Positions 46,499 to 56,337 of a stretch of DNA of 64,000 nucleotides are shown here, one piece after another. Made by a program: the position numbers and the translations under genes. Positions within the stretch are counted from its first letter, which is position 1. Each line of letters begins with the position of its first letter. The notes beneath the pieces are model-generated. The model did not search any database, was not told where the DNA came from, and worked only from the letters and a program-made list of their open reading frames with translations. The stretch is taken from NCBI RefSeq assembly GCF_030295995.1, contig NZ_AP027365.1, positions 4,124,066 to 4,188,065 on the forward strand. Reading direction: 5' to 3'. Source of the DNA: Thalassotalea hakodatensis (GTDB lineage Bacteria > Pseudomonadota > Gammaproteobacteria > Enterobacterales > Alteromonadaceae).

Positions 46499-46954
46499 AT
46501 GAATCAAGCCGACGTTTTTAAACAAATTGCCCACTTTTGGAACAATGGCATGCCTTTTAATCAATTGCTAGGGTTAGAGATCATAACTTTCGATACTCAA
46601 ACCTCAGAAATACGCTTTCAATGGCAAGATAAACTTATTGGTAATCCAATGCAGAAAATATTACACGGTGGCGTAACAGCTTCTGCCTTAGATCTCGCTG
46701 GCGGTATTGTTGCAGCAGCTAACATCATTGAGCATCTTGATGATACGTCGGAAGCCAATATTGCACGAAGTTTATCTAAATTAGGCACTATTGATTTACG
46801 CACTGACTTTTTGCGCCCAGGCCGTGGTCAAGCGTTTGTAGCGACCGCTCGTATTATTCGCAGCGGCAGTAAGGTAGCAGTAGCAAGAATGGAGCTACAT
46901 AACGAAGAGGGAGTGCATATCGCATTCGGCACGGGTACCTATATGGTTGGCTAG
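46499..46954 (+). CDS. yigI: YigI-type hot-dog acyl-CoA thioesterase
   Basis: This 151-residue single hot-dog protein belongs to the PaaI/YigI thioesterase group. The central motif GNPMQKILHGGVTASALDLAGG holds the family's active-site helix. The gene neighbourhood (recQ, yigI, rarD) is the same set as in E. coli, which supports the name. The substrate is probably medium- to long-chain acyl-CoA, as reported for the family. It is divergent from recQ. Confidence 0.87.
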   Translation: MNQADVFKQIAHFWNNGMPFNQLLGLEIITFDTQTSEIRFQWQDKLIGNPMQKILHGGVTASALDLAGGIVAAANIIEHLDDTSEANIARSLSKLGTIDLRTDFLRPGRGQAFVATARIIRSGSKVAVARMELHNEEGVHIAFGTGTYMVG

Positions 46955-47122
46955 GCCGTATTGAACTTTGCTGTACACCTTTTCAACATTATATTTGGTA
47001 ATTGTACAAAACTACACTTTTTGATGGGATTGTTCCCGATAAATAAGTGAAGCGCCTAATTAAATAATTAATTAACTTAGCATAAGTCATGATAAAATAT
47101 ATATTTAATCAGCGCATATACC

Positions 47123-48010
47123 ATGACTCAGCAAGAACAAAAATTAGGCGTTATTAATGCCGTAGCTGCCTATGTGTTATGGGGTTTAGCCCCTATCTAT
47201 TTTAAACTCATTGAGCATGTGCCTGCTGATGAAATTATGGTGCATCGTATTCTGTGGTCATGCTTACTTTTACTAAGCTTTGTACTGCTCACTCCAAAAC
47301 GACGTATAGCTTCTACTTTATTTAAATCACCAAGCACTATAGGGAAACTTGCACTAAGCGCATGCTTTTTAGCCTTCAATTGGTTTGTGTTCATTTGGGC
47401 CATAAACAACAATCACATTCTTGATGCAAGCCTAGGTTACTATATCAACCCACTAATTAATGTTGCTTTTGGCATGCTATTTTTAGGTGAAAGGTTACGA
47501 AAATGGCAAATATTTGCTGTTGCTTTAGCTATTTTAGGCGTGTTAATTCAATTGTTTACGCTAGGCACGTTACCGATTATTTCACTCACTTTAGCAATTT
47601 CATTCGCCATTTATGGTTTATTACGAAAAAAGATACACGTTGACTCTATTGTCGGTCTGCTTATCGAATCATTCATCATGATGCCTATAGCTATTTGTTA
47701 TTGGTTATTTTTTGTTGAAACCAGCACCAGCAACATGATTAACAACACCATAACACTAAACACTTTTCTGATCGTAACAGGCATTGTAACTACCGCGCCA
47801 CTGCTATGCTTCACCGCGGCGGCAAAACGGCTAACGCTATCTACTATTGGCTTTTTCCAATATATTGGGCCAAGTATCATGTTTTTATTAGCTGTCTTTT
47901 TCTATCAAGAACAAGTGAGCCATGAGAAATTACTCACGTTTGGTTTTATTTGGTTAGCACTGATTATTTATTGCATCGACACATACAAATATCGACATAA
48001 CGTTTGCTAA
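47123..48010 (+). CDS. rarD: RarD-type EamA transporter
   Basis: This 295-residue inner-membrane protein has about ten membrane helices in two EamA repeats and the RarD N-terminus (GVINAVAAYVLWGLAPIYFK). RarD proteins are putative drug/metabolite exporters, historically linked to chloramphenicol resistance in some species; the natural substrate is unknown. No clear Shine-Dalgarno precedes the ATG. Its stop overlaps the convergent histidine kinase gene by four bases. Confidence 0.92.
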   Translation: MTQQEQKLGVINAVAAYVLWGLAPIYFKLIEHVPADEIMVHRILWSCLLLLSFVLLTPKRRIASTLFKSPSTIGKLALSACFLAFNWFVFIWAINNNHILDASLGYYINPLINVAFGMLFLGERLRKWQIFAVALAILGVLIQLFTLGTLPIISLTLAISFAIYGLLRKKIHVDSIVGLLIESFIMMPIAICYWLFFVETSTSNMINNTITLNTFLIVTGIVTTAPLLCFTAAAKRLTLSTIGFFQYIGPSIMFLLAVFFYQEQVSHEKLLTFGFIWLALIIYCIDTYKYRHNVC

Positions 48011-49908
48011 CGGTCAATTGATGTTGGTATGGTTATATTGAACAGTGCACCTTCACTTGGGGTGCTTTCAATCGTAATATCACCGTGTAATTGCTGTTTA
48101 ATGATATTATAAACAATATTCATACCTAGACCGGTGCCGCCACTATTTCTTTTTGTGGTATAAAATGGTTCAAAAATATTAAGTAACACCTCGGGTTCCA
48201 TACCCTCGCCATTATCTTTATATACTATCGTAACCCAACTTCCTTGCACGCTTAGGTTTAAGGTTATTTTCCCTGAGGCTCTATTTTCAAACCCATGCTT
48301 AATTGAATTGGTGACTAAATTAGTGAACACTTGAGCTAGGGCTCCAGGGATTGTTTTTATATCAATGTTTTCAGGGCCATTGATTTCATAGGTGACATGA
48401 TTTCGCTTCATTTCTGCTGATAGCGTTTGCATTATTTCATGGCTATAGTCGACCAAATTAATTTCTCTCGCTTCGCCAACTACCTGATCTGCTGCTACTT
48501 GCTTAAAGTTATTTAATAATTCAATGACTCTGTTAAGTGACGACATATTAAGTCTTGAGGCCTGATCAATCGAATCAAAATATTTGCGCATCTGCGACTT
48601 TGTTAAATTGTTTAATTCAAAATATTGTTGAATTTCATGCGTGTTTTCTAATGCAGAACTGGTTGAGGTTAACGCAATACCTAGTGGTGTGTTGATTTCG
48701 TGAGCAACACCTGCAGTGAGCTTGCCTAAAGATGCAAGCTTTTCTGATTGCACTAACTGGTTTTGCATTTCTTTTAAATTATTTAATGTTAAGCTCAATT
48801 TCCGCGTAGTGCGCATATTTTTGACGATAAACCACACCAATAAAATACTAACAAAAACGGCAATACAAATAACAACAGCAAGTACCATAAGGTAAAACTG
48901 CTGCTGCTCAATCATTTCTGTACGCGCGGCTAGTTCAACATTCTTTTGATTTAGTTGCTGACCTTGTTGGTCAATTTGTGATTTTTGTTTGGCGATCACT
49001 TCGCGATTAAACGCAATACGACTCTCCATATCGCTGCTTTCTTGCTCTTTTTCGATAACAGACTTCTGCTGAGTTTTTAATTTTTTTCTAATTGTCGTTA
49101 ACTGGCCGACCATATCACTTAATTGCTTTTCTTTTATCGCTACCGCTTGTTTTTGTCGTTCAATGTCTTTTTTTAACGCGATTAATTGTATTTGCCGCTG
49201 CTCTGCTATTTGTTGTCGTTCATTCAGTTGTTGATCTAATACATGCAACCTTTTTGCCGTTACCGCTAGCGCTTCACTTTGGTGTTGTAAATCGTTATGT
49301 AATTGTGTTTCTCTTTTACGCATTTCTTGCATCGCCAGTTCCGTTTCTCGATACAACTCAGCAATATCAATTTCAGTACCACCAAGCAATAACAATTCTT
49401 TGGAGATAGTTAACCCTTCATAGACAATATTGGACTTATTGACCTCAAATTCGATCGCAGAAGTCCTAGAGTTAAAAAATAAATTTAACATCACATGATG
49501 CTTATCCAAGCTATTGAAGGTAACGAGCAAAGTATCGGTTTTTCTGAGATCTGACGCAACAACACTCAAATCAAACTTATCGATGACATTAACAAATACG
49601 AGATCTGCCTTTGCCGCTTGTTGTGTTGAATTCGCTAACGTTACCACGATTGGCTTTTTCTTAACCTGTTTTCTCGCTAACTCTTTTTGTACTTTATGAT
49701 AAAAATCTGTGTCTTGATATACGGCAATAGTAAAAGCGTTTTTTTTATCTTCCGATGGCCAAGCTACATGCTTAATAAAATTATAAAGATAAGCTGTTTT
49801 GATTTTATCACTGCTGAGTTGCTGAGCATGAAGTGTACACACAATCAGCAATTGGCAAGATAGAATCATTGCCACTATACCCCGTTTTTTACGCCACCAG
49901 CTGGACAT
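48007..49908 (-). CDS. YfiR-domain sensor histidine kinase
   Basis: This ~633-residue inner-membrane kinase has four parts. A signal/anchor is followed by a periplasmic YfiR-like (DUF4154) domain (KIKTAYLYNFIKHVAWPSE to GLTISKELLLLGGTE). A long coiled coil (~residues 185-335) leads to a membrane helix (FYLMVLAVVICIAVFVSILL). The kinase core has H-box GVAHEINTPLG, N-box LVTNSIKHGF, and G-boxes DNGEGM and GGTGLGMNIVYN. There is no receiver domain. I chose the ATG at 49908, ten bases after AAAGG; the frame extends to 49968. It is divergent from the TonB-dependent receptor, and a double-receiver GGDEF regulator follows the receptor, suggesting one pathway. Confidence 0.9.
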   Translation of the reverse strand: MSSWWRKKRGIVAMILSCQLLIVCTLHAQQLSSDKIKTAYLYNFIKHVAWPSEDKKNAFTIAVYQDTDFYHKVQKELARKQVKKKPIVVTLANSTQQAAKADLVFVNVIDKFDLSVVASDLRKTDTLLVTFNSLDKHHVMLNLFFNSRTSAIEFEVNKSNIVYEGLTISKELLLLGGTEIDIAELYRETELAMQEMRKRETQLHNDLQHQSEALAVTAKRLHVLDQQLNERQQIAEQRQIQLIALKKDIERQKQAVAIKEKQLSDMVGQLTTIRKKLKTQQKSVIEKEQESSDMESRIAFNREVIAKQKSQIDQQGQQLNQKNVELAARTEMIEQQQFYLMVLAVVICIAVFVSILLVWFIVKNMRTTRKLSLTLNNLKEMQNQLVQSEKLASLGKLTAGVAHEINTPLGIALTSTSSALENTHEIQQYFELNNLTKSQMRKYFDSIDQASRLNMSSLNRVIELLNNFKQVAADQVVGEAREINLVDYSHEIMQTLSAEMKRNHVTYEINGPENIDIKTIPGALAQVFTNLVTNSIKHGFENRASGKITLNLSVQGSWVTIVYKDNGEGMEPEVLLNIFEPFYTTKRNSGGTGLGMNIVYNIIKQQLHGDITIESTPSEGALFNITIPTSIDR

Positions 49909-50037
49909 AAATACCATACCTTTTATTATTATTATGAATACTGTACTGACTTTTTCATCATAAATCACCTGCTAAATTTGACCGCTAAGTTCTTCGTAGG
50001 TTAATCTAACAATATAAAAAATAACAATAAGAATTAA

Positions 50038-52158
50038 ATGCTTAGCAAGTCTATTATCCATATTGCGTTATTGTTGTTAGTAGGCCTAGCTCATCAGGCT
50101 AATGCAAATTACCCTACGGCAGCACAACCTGCTAATCATGATGATTTTCTCCATTTTTCCCTTCAACAATTAATTGACACTAAAGTTACCGTTGCCTCAC
50201 TATCTGAAGAAACTGTTGCCCAAGCTCCTGTACCAGTAAGCTTAATTACTGATTCAATGATTAAACAAAGTGGCGCACAAACGTTAAAAGAATTGTTACT
50301 CACATATGTGCCTGGATTTACCCACGTAGAAGATCAAAATGAAATCAATATTTCAGCTCGCGGTATTTTTACCTCAGCCCAACAAAAGATACTCATTATG
50401 GTTAATGGTCATCGCTTCAACAGTAGAAGTTATTCTATGGCAACGCCAGATCACAGTATTTCGTTAAATAAAATTAAACAGATCGAAGTGCTAAGAGGAC
50501 CAGCCTCTTCGCTATACGGCAATGTTTCTTTGACGGCAACCATTAATATCATCCTCAAAACCGCTGCTGATATTGAACAACAGCAAGCAAATCTATCTGT
50601 AGGTAATCACGGTCAAAAATCTGCTAACATTCTTTTAGCAAAAACTTTTTCACATGCCGATGTTGTGATGTGGGCAGATATGTATCAAGCAGATGGCGAA
50701 GTAATCCCGCTTGCGCCTGAAAATATTTACAGTGAAAAACCTCAACCCAATAGCGAAGCGATAATTTATGGCATTAAAGATAAGCATCCTTATGATATTG
50801 GCATTTCTATCACTACGCCAACAGGTGAATGGTTGCTCAACCGTCGACGTAGCCACTATATTGAACCCTTTACTGCTGGTGGCTTAAGTGGTGAACCATA
50901 TCAATACGACAGTTTTGAAAAAGTAAACGGAACGGGACCAGGGTTTGGTTATTTAACAACGCATTTCGGTTTTACAAATACCGTAACTGGTGATGCTTGG
51001 GTAAATAAAAATCGTCTATACTTTGATCAACATATTGCAGAAACCGCAGTCGTTGTTGATCCTATAACACCTGTTTATTTAGCACCCACATGGAAAGAGT
51101 TATCCGGTGGTGTGTCGAGCACCGTTGAATTTAAAGCCAAAGGCGGCGACTTATTATTAGGCATACAACTTGAAAGCTACAAAGTTTACGCCGGTACCAT
51201 ACTTTCTGCCACAAATAGCTTCACAATTAACTCGAATAGCGAGCCATTACTACCCGACGGTTCAGAAAGTAACTATTCAGGATTTTTACAGTATAAATAT
51301 CCGATCACTGATAAATGGCAAAGTAACATCGGTTTACGTTACGACTACAAGAACCGTAAGATGACCAATAACATCGATCAACTAAGCCCGAGACTTGGCT
51401 TATTATATCAACATAAAGACATCAGCTTTAAATTGAGTTATTCAGAGGCCTTTGTAGACGCCACTTATTGGAATCGATTTTCCAACCTTTCATCCTTTAT
51501 CGGTGCTACGCAATTAAAGCCTGAAATACTACGCTCTTTGCAAATTTCGCCAACGATAAATATCCCTCAATATCACTTGCAGCTTACGAGTAACTTTTTT
51601 TACGATCAGTCAAAAGATGTGATCTTTCGCGATAATAGTACTGAAAACGTCAATTACAGTAATGCAGGTGAGTTATCTTCTTGGGGGGTCGAGCAAGAAG
51701 TTCAATACTTAACACCAGCCCTCAATATTCGGGCAAATGCAACGTACCGGGCGGTAAGTAATAGCGAAAAAATACCCGTTACTGGCAGTTACATTAATAA
51801 CATTCCCAAGCTCACGGCTAATATCACCTTTGATTTTCCCGTTAATAATAAACTTAGCCTACACCTTGGCTTACGCTATATTGGCAAACAGTTTTCTCCT
51901 ATCAACCTTCAACAGGAAGGCATGTCATTAACGGATCATTATCCAGAGCGTGGGGTAAACTTTTATCAACCAGAAAAGAAAATTAATGCGAGTTTATTAG
52001 TAAACTCCAACTTACGTTACCAAATCAGTAAGCACATTTCATTAGCATTGCGTGTTGATAACCTGTTGAATAAACAGTATCAACAAGGGGGAACAACAGT
52101 ACATCCATATCCGCAAAAAGGCCGATGGTTTAACGCGCAGTTATCAGTGAGCTTTTAA
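50038..52158 (+). CDS. TonB-dependent outer-membrane receptor
   Basis: This 706-residue precursor has a signal peptide (IALLLLVGLAHQANA) and a plug domain (VASLSEETVAQAPVPVSLIT; QSGAQTLKELLLTYVPGF; IEVLRGPASSLYG). The C-terminal barrel ends in GRWFNAQLSVSF with the terminal aromatic residue. The N-terminal region before the plug is short, and there is no signalling domain. The ligand is not predictable from sequence; iron is not indicated by the neighbours. It is placed between a YfiR-domain kinase (69 bases upstream, divergent) and a convergent GGDEF response regulator. Confidence 0.92.
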   Translation: MLSKSIIHIALLLLVGLAHQANANYPTAAQPANHDDFLHFSLQQLIDTKVTVASLSEETVAQAPVPVSLITDSMIKQSGAQTLKELLLTYVPGFTHVEDQNEINISARGIFTSAQQKILIMVNGHRFNSRSYSMATPDHSISLNKIKQIEVLRGPASSLYGNVSLTATINIILKTAADIEQQQANLSVGNHGQKSANILLAKTFSHADVVMWADMYQADGEVIPLAPENIYSEKPQPNSEAIIYGIKDKHPYDIGISITTPTGEWLLNRRRSHYIEPFTAGGLSGEPYQYDSFEKVNGTGPGFGYLTTHFGFTNTVTGDAWVNKNRLYFDQHIAETAVVVDPITPVYLAPTWKELSGGVSSTVEFKAKGGDLLLGIQLESYKVYAGTILSATNSFTINSNSEPLLPDGSESNYSGFLQYKYPITDKWQSNIGLRYDYKNRKMTNNIDQLSPRLGLLYQHKDISFKLSYSEAFVDATYWNRFSNLSSFIGATQLKPEILRSLQISPTINIPQYHLQLTSNFFYDQSKDVIFRDNSTENVNYSNAGELSSWGVEQEVQYLTPALNIRANATYRAVSNSEKIPVTGSYINNIPKLTANITFDFPVNNKLSLHLGLRYIGKQFSPINLQQEGMSLTDHYPERGVNFYQPEKKINASLLVNSNLRYQISKHISLALRVDNLLNKQYQQGGTTVHPYPQKGRWFNAQLSVSF

Positions 52159-52174
52159 CACCTCGATGTTGTAT

Positions 52175-53419
52175 TCACTCCATGATGGTGATCTGATTAC
52201 GACCATTTTCTTTTGATTGATATAGTCCTTGATCAGCAATATTCATTTGTTCAGCAAGCGATAAATGACTATTAAACACTACGCCCATACTGACTGAAAA
52301 ATGAATATCTTGCTGGGCGTATTTTACCGTCGAAGTAGACAACTTTTGTCGGAAATTATCAAGCACTTGATATAAACCTTCTTGGTTTTCTCCTGAAATC
52401 AACACAGCAAACTCTTCACCACCTAACCTTGCTAATAAACTATTTGGTATATGTTTTCTCATATAAAGCGCTAAATACTTTAAGATATGATCACCGGCAT
52501 CATGGCCATATTGATCATTAATACGTTTAAAGTAATCAATGTCAATCATCACTAAACCAAAGCAATTACCTGCAGCAATGTATTCTTTTAAATATTTTTC
52601 AGCATCACTAAAAAAAGCGCGGCGATTAGGTAATTCAGTTAAGTAATCGGTGTTTGCCGCTTTTTGAATCATCTCAATATTATGCAAATTTTCAATATTC
52701 TGCATCATTCGGCAATAAAATTCTTCAGTACAAAACGGCTTACGTAGAAAATCATCAGCACCATTTTTGATAAATCGCGCAGACAACATGGGATTAGCAG
52801 CTCCAGATATACCAACAATAGCAAGTTGTTCTTTATTATAATGCTTGCGAAGCTCATTAGTTAATTCAATGCCATCCATAATCGGCATTTCTAAATCGGT
52901 GATCACCAGCTTTATATGGGGTTGTTCTTTCATTGTTTTTAAGGCAGAAGGGCCTGTATCGGCAACAAACACTTCAAAATTTCGTCGCTTTAATAATTGA
53001 ACTATGTAATTACGCGCAGAACGCGAATCATCGACAACTAACACCCCTGTTCCTCTATTAGCTTTTTGCCAATATAGTATCCGCTTTAGGTACATATAAG
53101 CTTGACTGTTTTCTTTCGGAATATAATCAATCACCGGTTGTGCTAGAATTTTTGCCCGGGTTTCTTCATCCATTTTACCAGTGATCACCACACTTGGAAT
53201 ATCATGTGACAACACGGTATTAATCACTTCGCCTTGCTGAGCATCAGGTAAGTTATAATCTAATGTAGCCGCAAAAAAAGAAGCATCTTCTTTTAAAATA
53301 GCAACTACATCTTCGTGACTCTTAGCCACAGTGACTTGATAGCCTAAAGTTTGACCAATTTTTTTAATCACAGCTGCTATCGAATTACTGTCTTCTACTA
53401 CTAACAACTTATCTGACAT
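52175..53419 (-). CDS. response regulator with two receiver domains and GGDEF output
   Basis: This 414-residue cytoplasmic protein has receiver 1 (LVVEDSNS, acceptor in LDYNLPD), receiver 2 (LVVDDSRSAR, acceptor in VITDLEMPIMDG, with KPF) and a GGDEF domain. The cyclase looks active: DIDYFKRINDQYGHDAGD and RLGGEEFAVL. No RxxD inhibitory site is visible before GGEEF. Phosphorylation would therefore raise c-di-GMP. The likely kinase is the YfiR-domain enzyme at 48007. I chose ATG 53419 rather than the preceding TTG because TAGG is better spaced. It follows uvrD by 14 bases and may be co-transcribed with it. Confidence 0.93.
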   Translation of the reverse strand: MSDKLLVVEDSNSIAAVIKKIGQTLGYQVTVAKSHEDVVAILKEDASFFAATLDYNLPDAQQGEVINTVLSHDIPSVVITGKMDEETRAKILAQPVIDYIPKENSQAYMYLKRILYWQKANRGTGVLVVDDSRSARNYIVQLLKRRNFEVFVADTGPSALKTMKEQPHIKLVITDLEMPIMDGIELTNELRKHYNKEQLAIVGISGAANPMLSARFIKNGADDFLRKPFCTEEFYCRMMQNIENLHNIEMIQKAANTDYLTELPNRRAFFSDAEKYLKEYIAAGNCFGLVMIDIDYFKRINDQYGHDAGDHILKYLALYMRKHIPNSLLARLGGEEFAVLISGENQEGLYQVLDNFRQKLSTSTVKYAQQDIHFSVSMGVVFNSHLSLAEQMNIADQGLYQSKENGRNQITIME

Positions 53420-53433
53420 CAACTTACCTAAAT

Positions 53434-55608
53434 TTATAATGCTTTTAAATTAGCATAGGCAATTACCAGCCATTTGCTACCGACTTCTGCAAAATTTACC
53501 TGAACACGACTTTGAGCGCCATTACCTTCATAATTTAACACAACACCTTCACCAAATTTTTGATGGACAACAGATTGTCCTAACTTAAAGCCTGTTCCCT
53601 CGAATGTTTCTAACGAAATGGTATTAGCAAACCGGCCAGAAGATTTAGGGCGAGTAACTTGGTTTTGCATTCGTATTTCTTCTACACAATCACTTGGCAA
53701 TTCACGTAAAAACCGACTTGCCGGATGAATTTTTTCTTGTCCGTATAGGCGACGGCTTTCTGCATGACATAAATATAACTTTTCCATTGCCCGTGTCATA
53801 CCAACATAACATAAACGTCGCTCTTCTTCTAAACGACCAATTTCTTCTAATGACTGCTGCGAAGGAAACATGCCTTCTTCCAAGCCAGCAATAAACACTA
53901 AAGGAAACTCTAACCCTTTAGCAGAATGCATTGTCATTAGCTGTACTGCATGTTCAAATTCATCGGCTTGTCCTTCACCAGATTCTAGCGCAGCATGGGT
54001 TAAAAAGCTCGTCAGTTCACTTTGCTCTTGTTCAAGTTCAGGATCTACTTCAAAGGTTTGGCAAGCAGTAACTAATTCATTTAAGTTTTCAATACGCGCT
54101 TCTGCTCGTTCGCCTTTTTCAGCTTGATACATCGCTTTTAAGCCACTGTGTTGAATAACAAAGTTTGCTTGTTGATCTAAATCTAAATGTTGTGATTCAT
54201 CTTCAAGTTGATCGATCAGTTCGACAAACACGTTAATGACCTTTGCACTACGGCCTTTTAACTGATCGCTTGCCAACATAGTTTGACATGCTTGCCACAT
54301 GGTCATTTGCAAACTACGTGCAGCATCGCGTACTAACGATAACGTTTGATTACCAATACCTCGTGTTGGGGTATTGATAATACGCTCAAACGCTGCATCA
54401 TCATCTCGATTATTAATTATCCGTAAATAAGCTAATGCATCCTTAATTTCTTGGCGTTCAAAAAAGCGTAAACCACCATAAATACGGTAGGGTAAATTCG
54501 CTTGAAGTAATGCTTCTTCCAAAATACGCGACTGCGCATTACTACGATATAAGATAGCTACATTGTTTAAATCACCGTTATCACTTCGCCATTGCTCTAT
54601 TCTGCCAGCAATGAAACGTGCTTCATCTATTTCATTAAAGGCAGTATAAATAGCAATTTTTTCCCCTTGTTCACCTTGTGTCCAAAGGTCTTTCCCCAAG
54701 CGATTGTTATTGTTATCAATTAACTTATTTGCAGCCGTTAAAATATTGGCAGTTGAGCGATAGTTTTGCTCTAAACGTATGGTTTCAGCGCCGGTAAAAT
54801 CATCTAAAAATCGTTGTATATTCTCTATTTTCGCACCACGCCAACCGTAGATTGATTGGTCGTCGTCCCCCACGATCATCACATTGCTTTGCTCTCGGCC
54901 AAGCAAGTTTAACCAGGCGTATTGAATCGCATTGGTATCTTGAAATTCATCCACTAAAATTTGAGAAAATCGCTGTTGATAGTGCCGTAACAGAATCGGA
55001 TGGTGCAACCAAAGTTCATGTGCACGTAGTAATAATTCAGCAAAATCTACCAACCCAGCACGATCACAGGCGTCTTGATACGCTTGGTAAACTTTAACAA
55101 AGGTTTCTTCTGTTTGATCGTAATGGGTTTCAATATGATTAGCACGTAGCCCTTCATCTTTTTTGCCGTTGATATACCATTGCATTTGTTTTGCTGGCCA
55201 ACGTTTTTCGTCAAGATTTAACGCGCGTAAAATACGTTTTATTAAGCGCAGCTGATCGTCAGAGTCCAACACTTGAAAGCTTTGCGGTAAGTTAGCCTCT
55301 TGAAAGTGCATACGCAATAATCGATGTGCTAGCCCATGAAAGGTACCGATCCACATACCATGGATATTGCCACCTACCATTTGTTCAACTCGTGCTCGCA
55401 TTTCAGCCGCCGCTTTATTGGTAAATGTAACAGCAAGAATGCTGTGCGGCGATACTTTCTCAACTTGCATAAGCCATGCAATTCTCTGTACCAATACTCG
55501 TGTTTTCCCGCTACCTGCGCCTGCTAACACCAGCATATTTCGTAACGGAGCGCCTACCGCTTCACGTTGTTTATCATTAAGTGAATCTAATAGTTCAGAT
55601 ACATCCAT
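53434..55608 (-). CDS. uvrD: DNA helicase II UvrD
   Basis: UvrD is a 3'-5' superfamily 1A helicase for nucleotide excision and mismatch repair. The 724-residue protein has Walker [68 protein letters not shown] and YVGMTRAMEKLYL. The C-terminal Tudor-like tail (KLGQSVVHQKFGEGVVLNYEG) is typical of UvrD. It is the distal housekeeping gene of the lptM-lysA-dapF-yigA-yigB-uvrD cluster, 24 bases after yigB. Confidence 0.97.
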   Translation of the reverse strand: MDVSELLDSLNDKQREAVGAPLRNMLVLAGAGSGKTRVLVQRIAWLMQVEKVSPHSILAVTFTNKAAAEMRARVEQMVGGNIHGMWIGTFHGLAHRLLRMHFQEANLPQSFQVLDSDDQLRLIKRILRALNLDEKRWPAKQMQWYINGKKDEGLRANHIETHYDQTEETFVKVYQAYQDACDRAGLVDFAELLLRAHELWLHHPILLRHYQQRFSQILVDEFQDTNAIQYAWLNLLGREQSNVMIVGDDDQSIYGWRGAKIENIQRFLDDFTGAETIRLEQNYRSTANILTAANKLIDNNNNRLGKDLWTQGEQGEKIAIYTAFNEIDEARFIAGRIEQWRSDNGDLNNVAILYRSNAQSRILEEALLQANLPYRIYGGLRFFERQEIKDALAYLRIINNRDDDAAFERIINTPTRGIGNQTLSLVRDAARSLQMTMWQACQTMLASDQLKGRSAKVINVFVELIDQLEDESQHLDLDQQANFVIQHSGLKAMYQAEKGERAEARIENLNELVTACQTFEVDPELEQEQSELTSFLTHAALESGEGQADEFEHAVQLMTMHSAKGLEFPLVFIAGLEEGMFPSQQSLEEIGRLEEERRLCYVGMTRAMEKLYLCHAESRRLYGQEKIHPASRFLRELPSDCVEEIRMQNQVTRPKSSGRFANTISLETFEGTGFKLGQSVVHQKFGEGVVLNYEGNGAQSRVQVNFAEVGSKWLVIAYANLKAL

Positions 55609-55632
55609 AGGGTGTCTCTCGTTGTAAAGGTG

Positions 55633-56337
55633 TTAATTAATTAAACGGCTTAATTCGGTGATATGTCGCAACTCTAGCGTTGCTAGTTGCTTAATTGGCT
55701 GACCAACATCATAAGTCGATACCCATGCGGTTTGACAGCCAAATTGGGCAGCGCCAATAATATCGTTAATGCCACAGTCACCAACATGTAAAAGTTCAAT
55801 AGGCTTAATTAATAATTGCTGACAAGTTTTTGCAAACATATCGGCAGAAGGCTTTTGTTTATTACCTTGGCCTGCATGATAAATATAGGAAAAATATTGT
55901 GCCAGATTAATCGCCCTTGTATCTACATTTCCATTAGAAATCGCGATTAAAGGCCATTTCTTTCCTAGTTTTGATAATAGTTCATGTACAGCGTCAGGCA
56001 CAACAAAGTTGCTACGTTGTTCAACAAAGTATTGAAGCGCCTGCTGCGCCATCGTTTCTGCCTGCGCTTTATCAAAACCTAGCGCCATTAAGCCTAAACG
56101 ATAACTCACTAGCCTTAACTCGCCAACATCATGTATTAGCTCGGCATTATCTAATAACGCTTGCTGACGAAAGCGAAACCAATACTGATAGCCATACTGG
56201 CCATCAGGTAGCAATTCAGCGAAGTATTGCTGCATTTTTTCATCAGTCGCTAACATCACTGGAGCGTTATGATACAACGTATCATCAAGGTCAAAACTAA
56301 TGGCCTTAAAAGGCAATAAACGACGGTTATAACGCAT
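55633..56337 (-). CDS. yigB: HAD-superfamily phosphatase YigB
   Basis: This 234-residue phosphatase has the HAD motif I SFDLDDTLY, motif II ISNG, the motif III lysine in KQKPSADMF, and motif IV GDCGINDI. The E. coli homologue YigB dephosphorylates an intermediate of riboflavin synthesis and FMN. The start ATG overlaps the yigA stop as TAATG, so they are coupled. In E. coli xerC lies between yigA and yigB; here it is absent from that position. Confidence 0.9.
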   Translation of the reverse strand: MRYNRRLLPFKAISFDLDDTLYHNAPVMLATDEKMQQYFAELLPDGQYGYQYWFRFRQQALLDNAELIHDVGELRLVSYRLGLMALGFDKAQAETMAQQALQYFVEQRSNFVVPDAVHELLSKLGKKWPLIAISNGNVDTRAINLAQYFSYIYHAGQGNKQKPSADMFAKTCQQLLIKPIELLHVGDCGINDIIGAAQFGCQTAWVSTYDVGQPIKQLATLELRHITELSRLIN

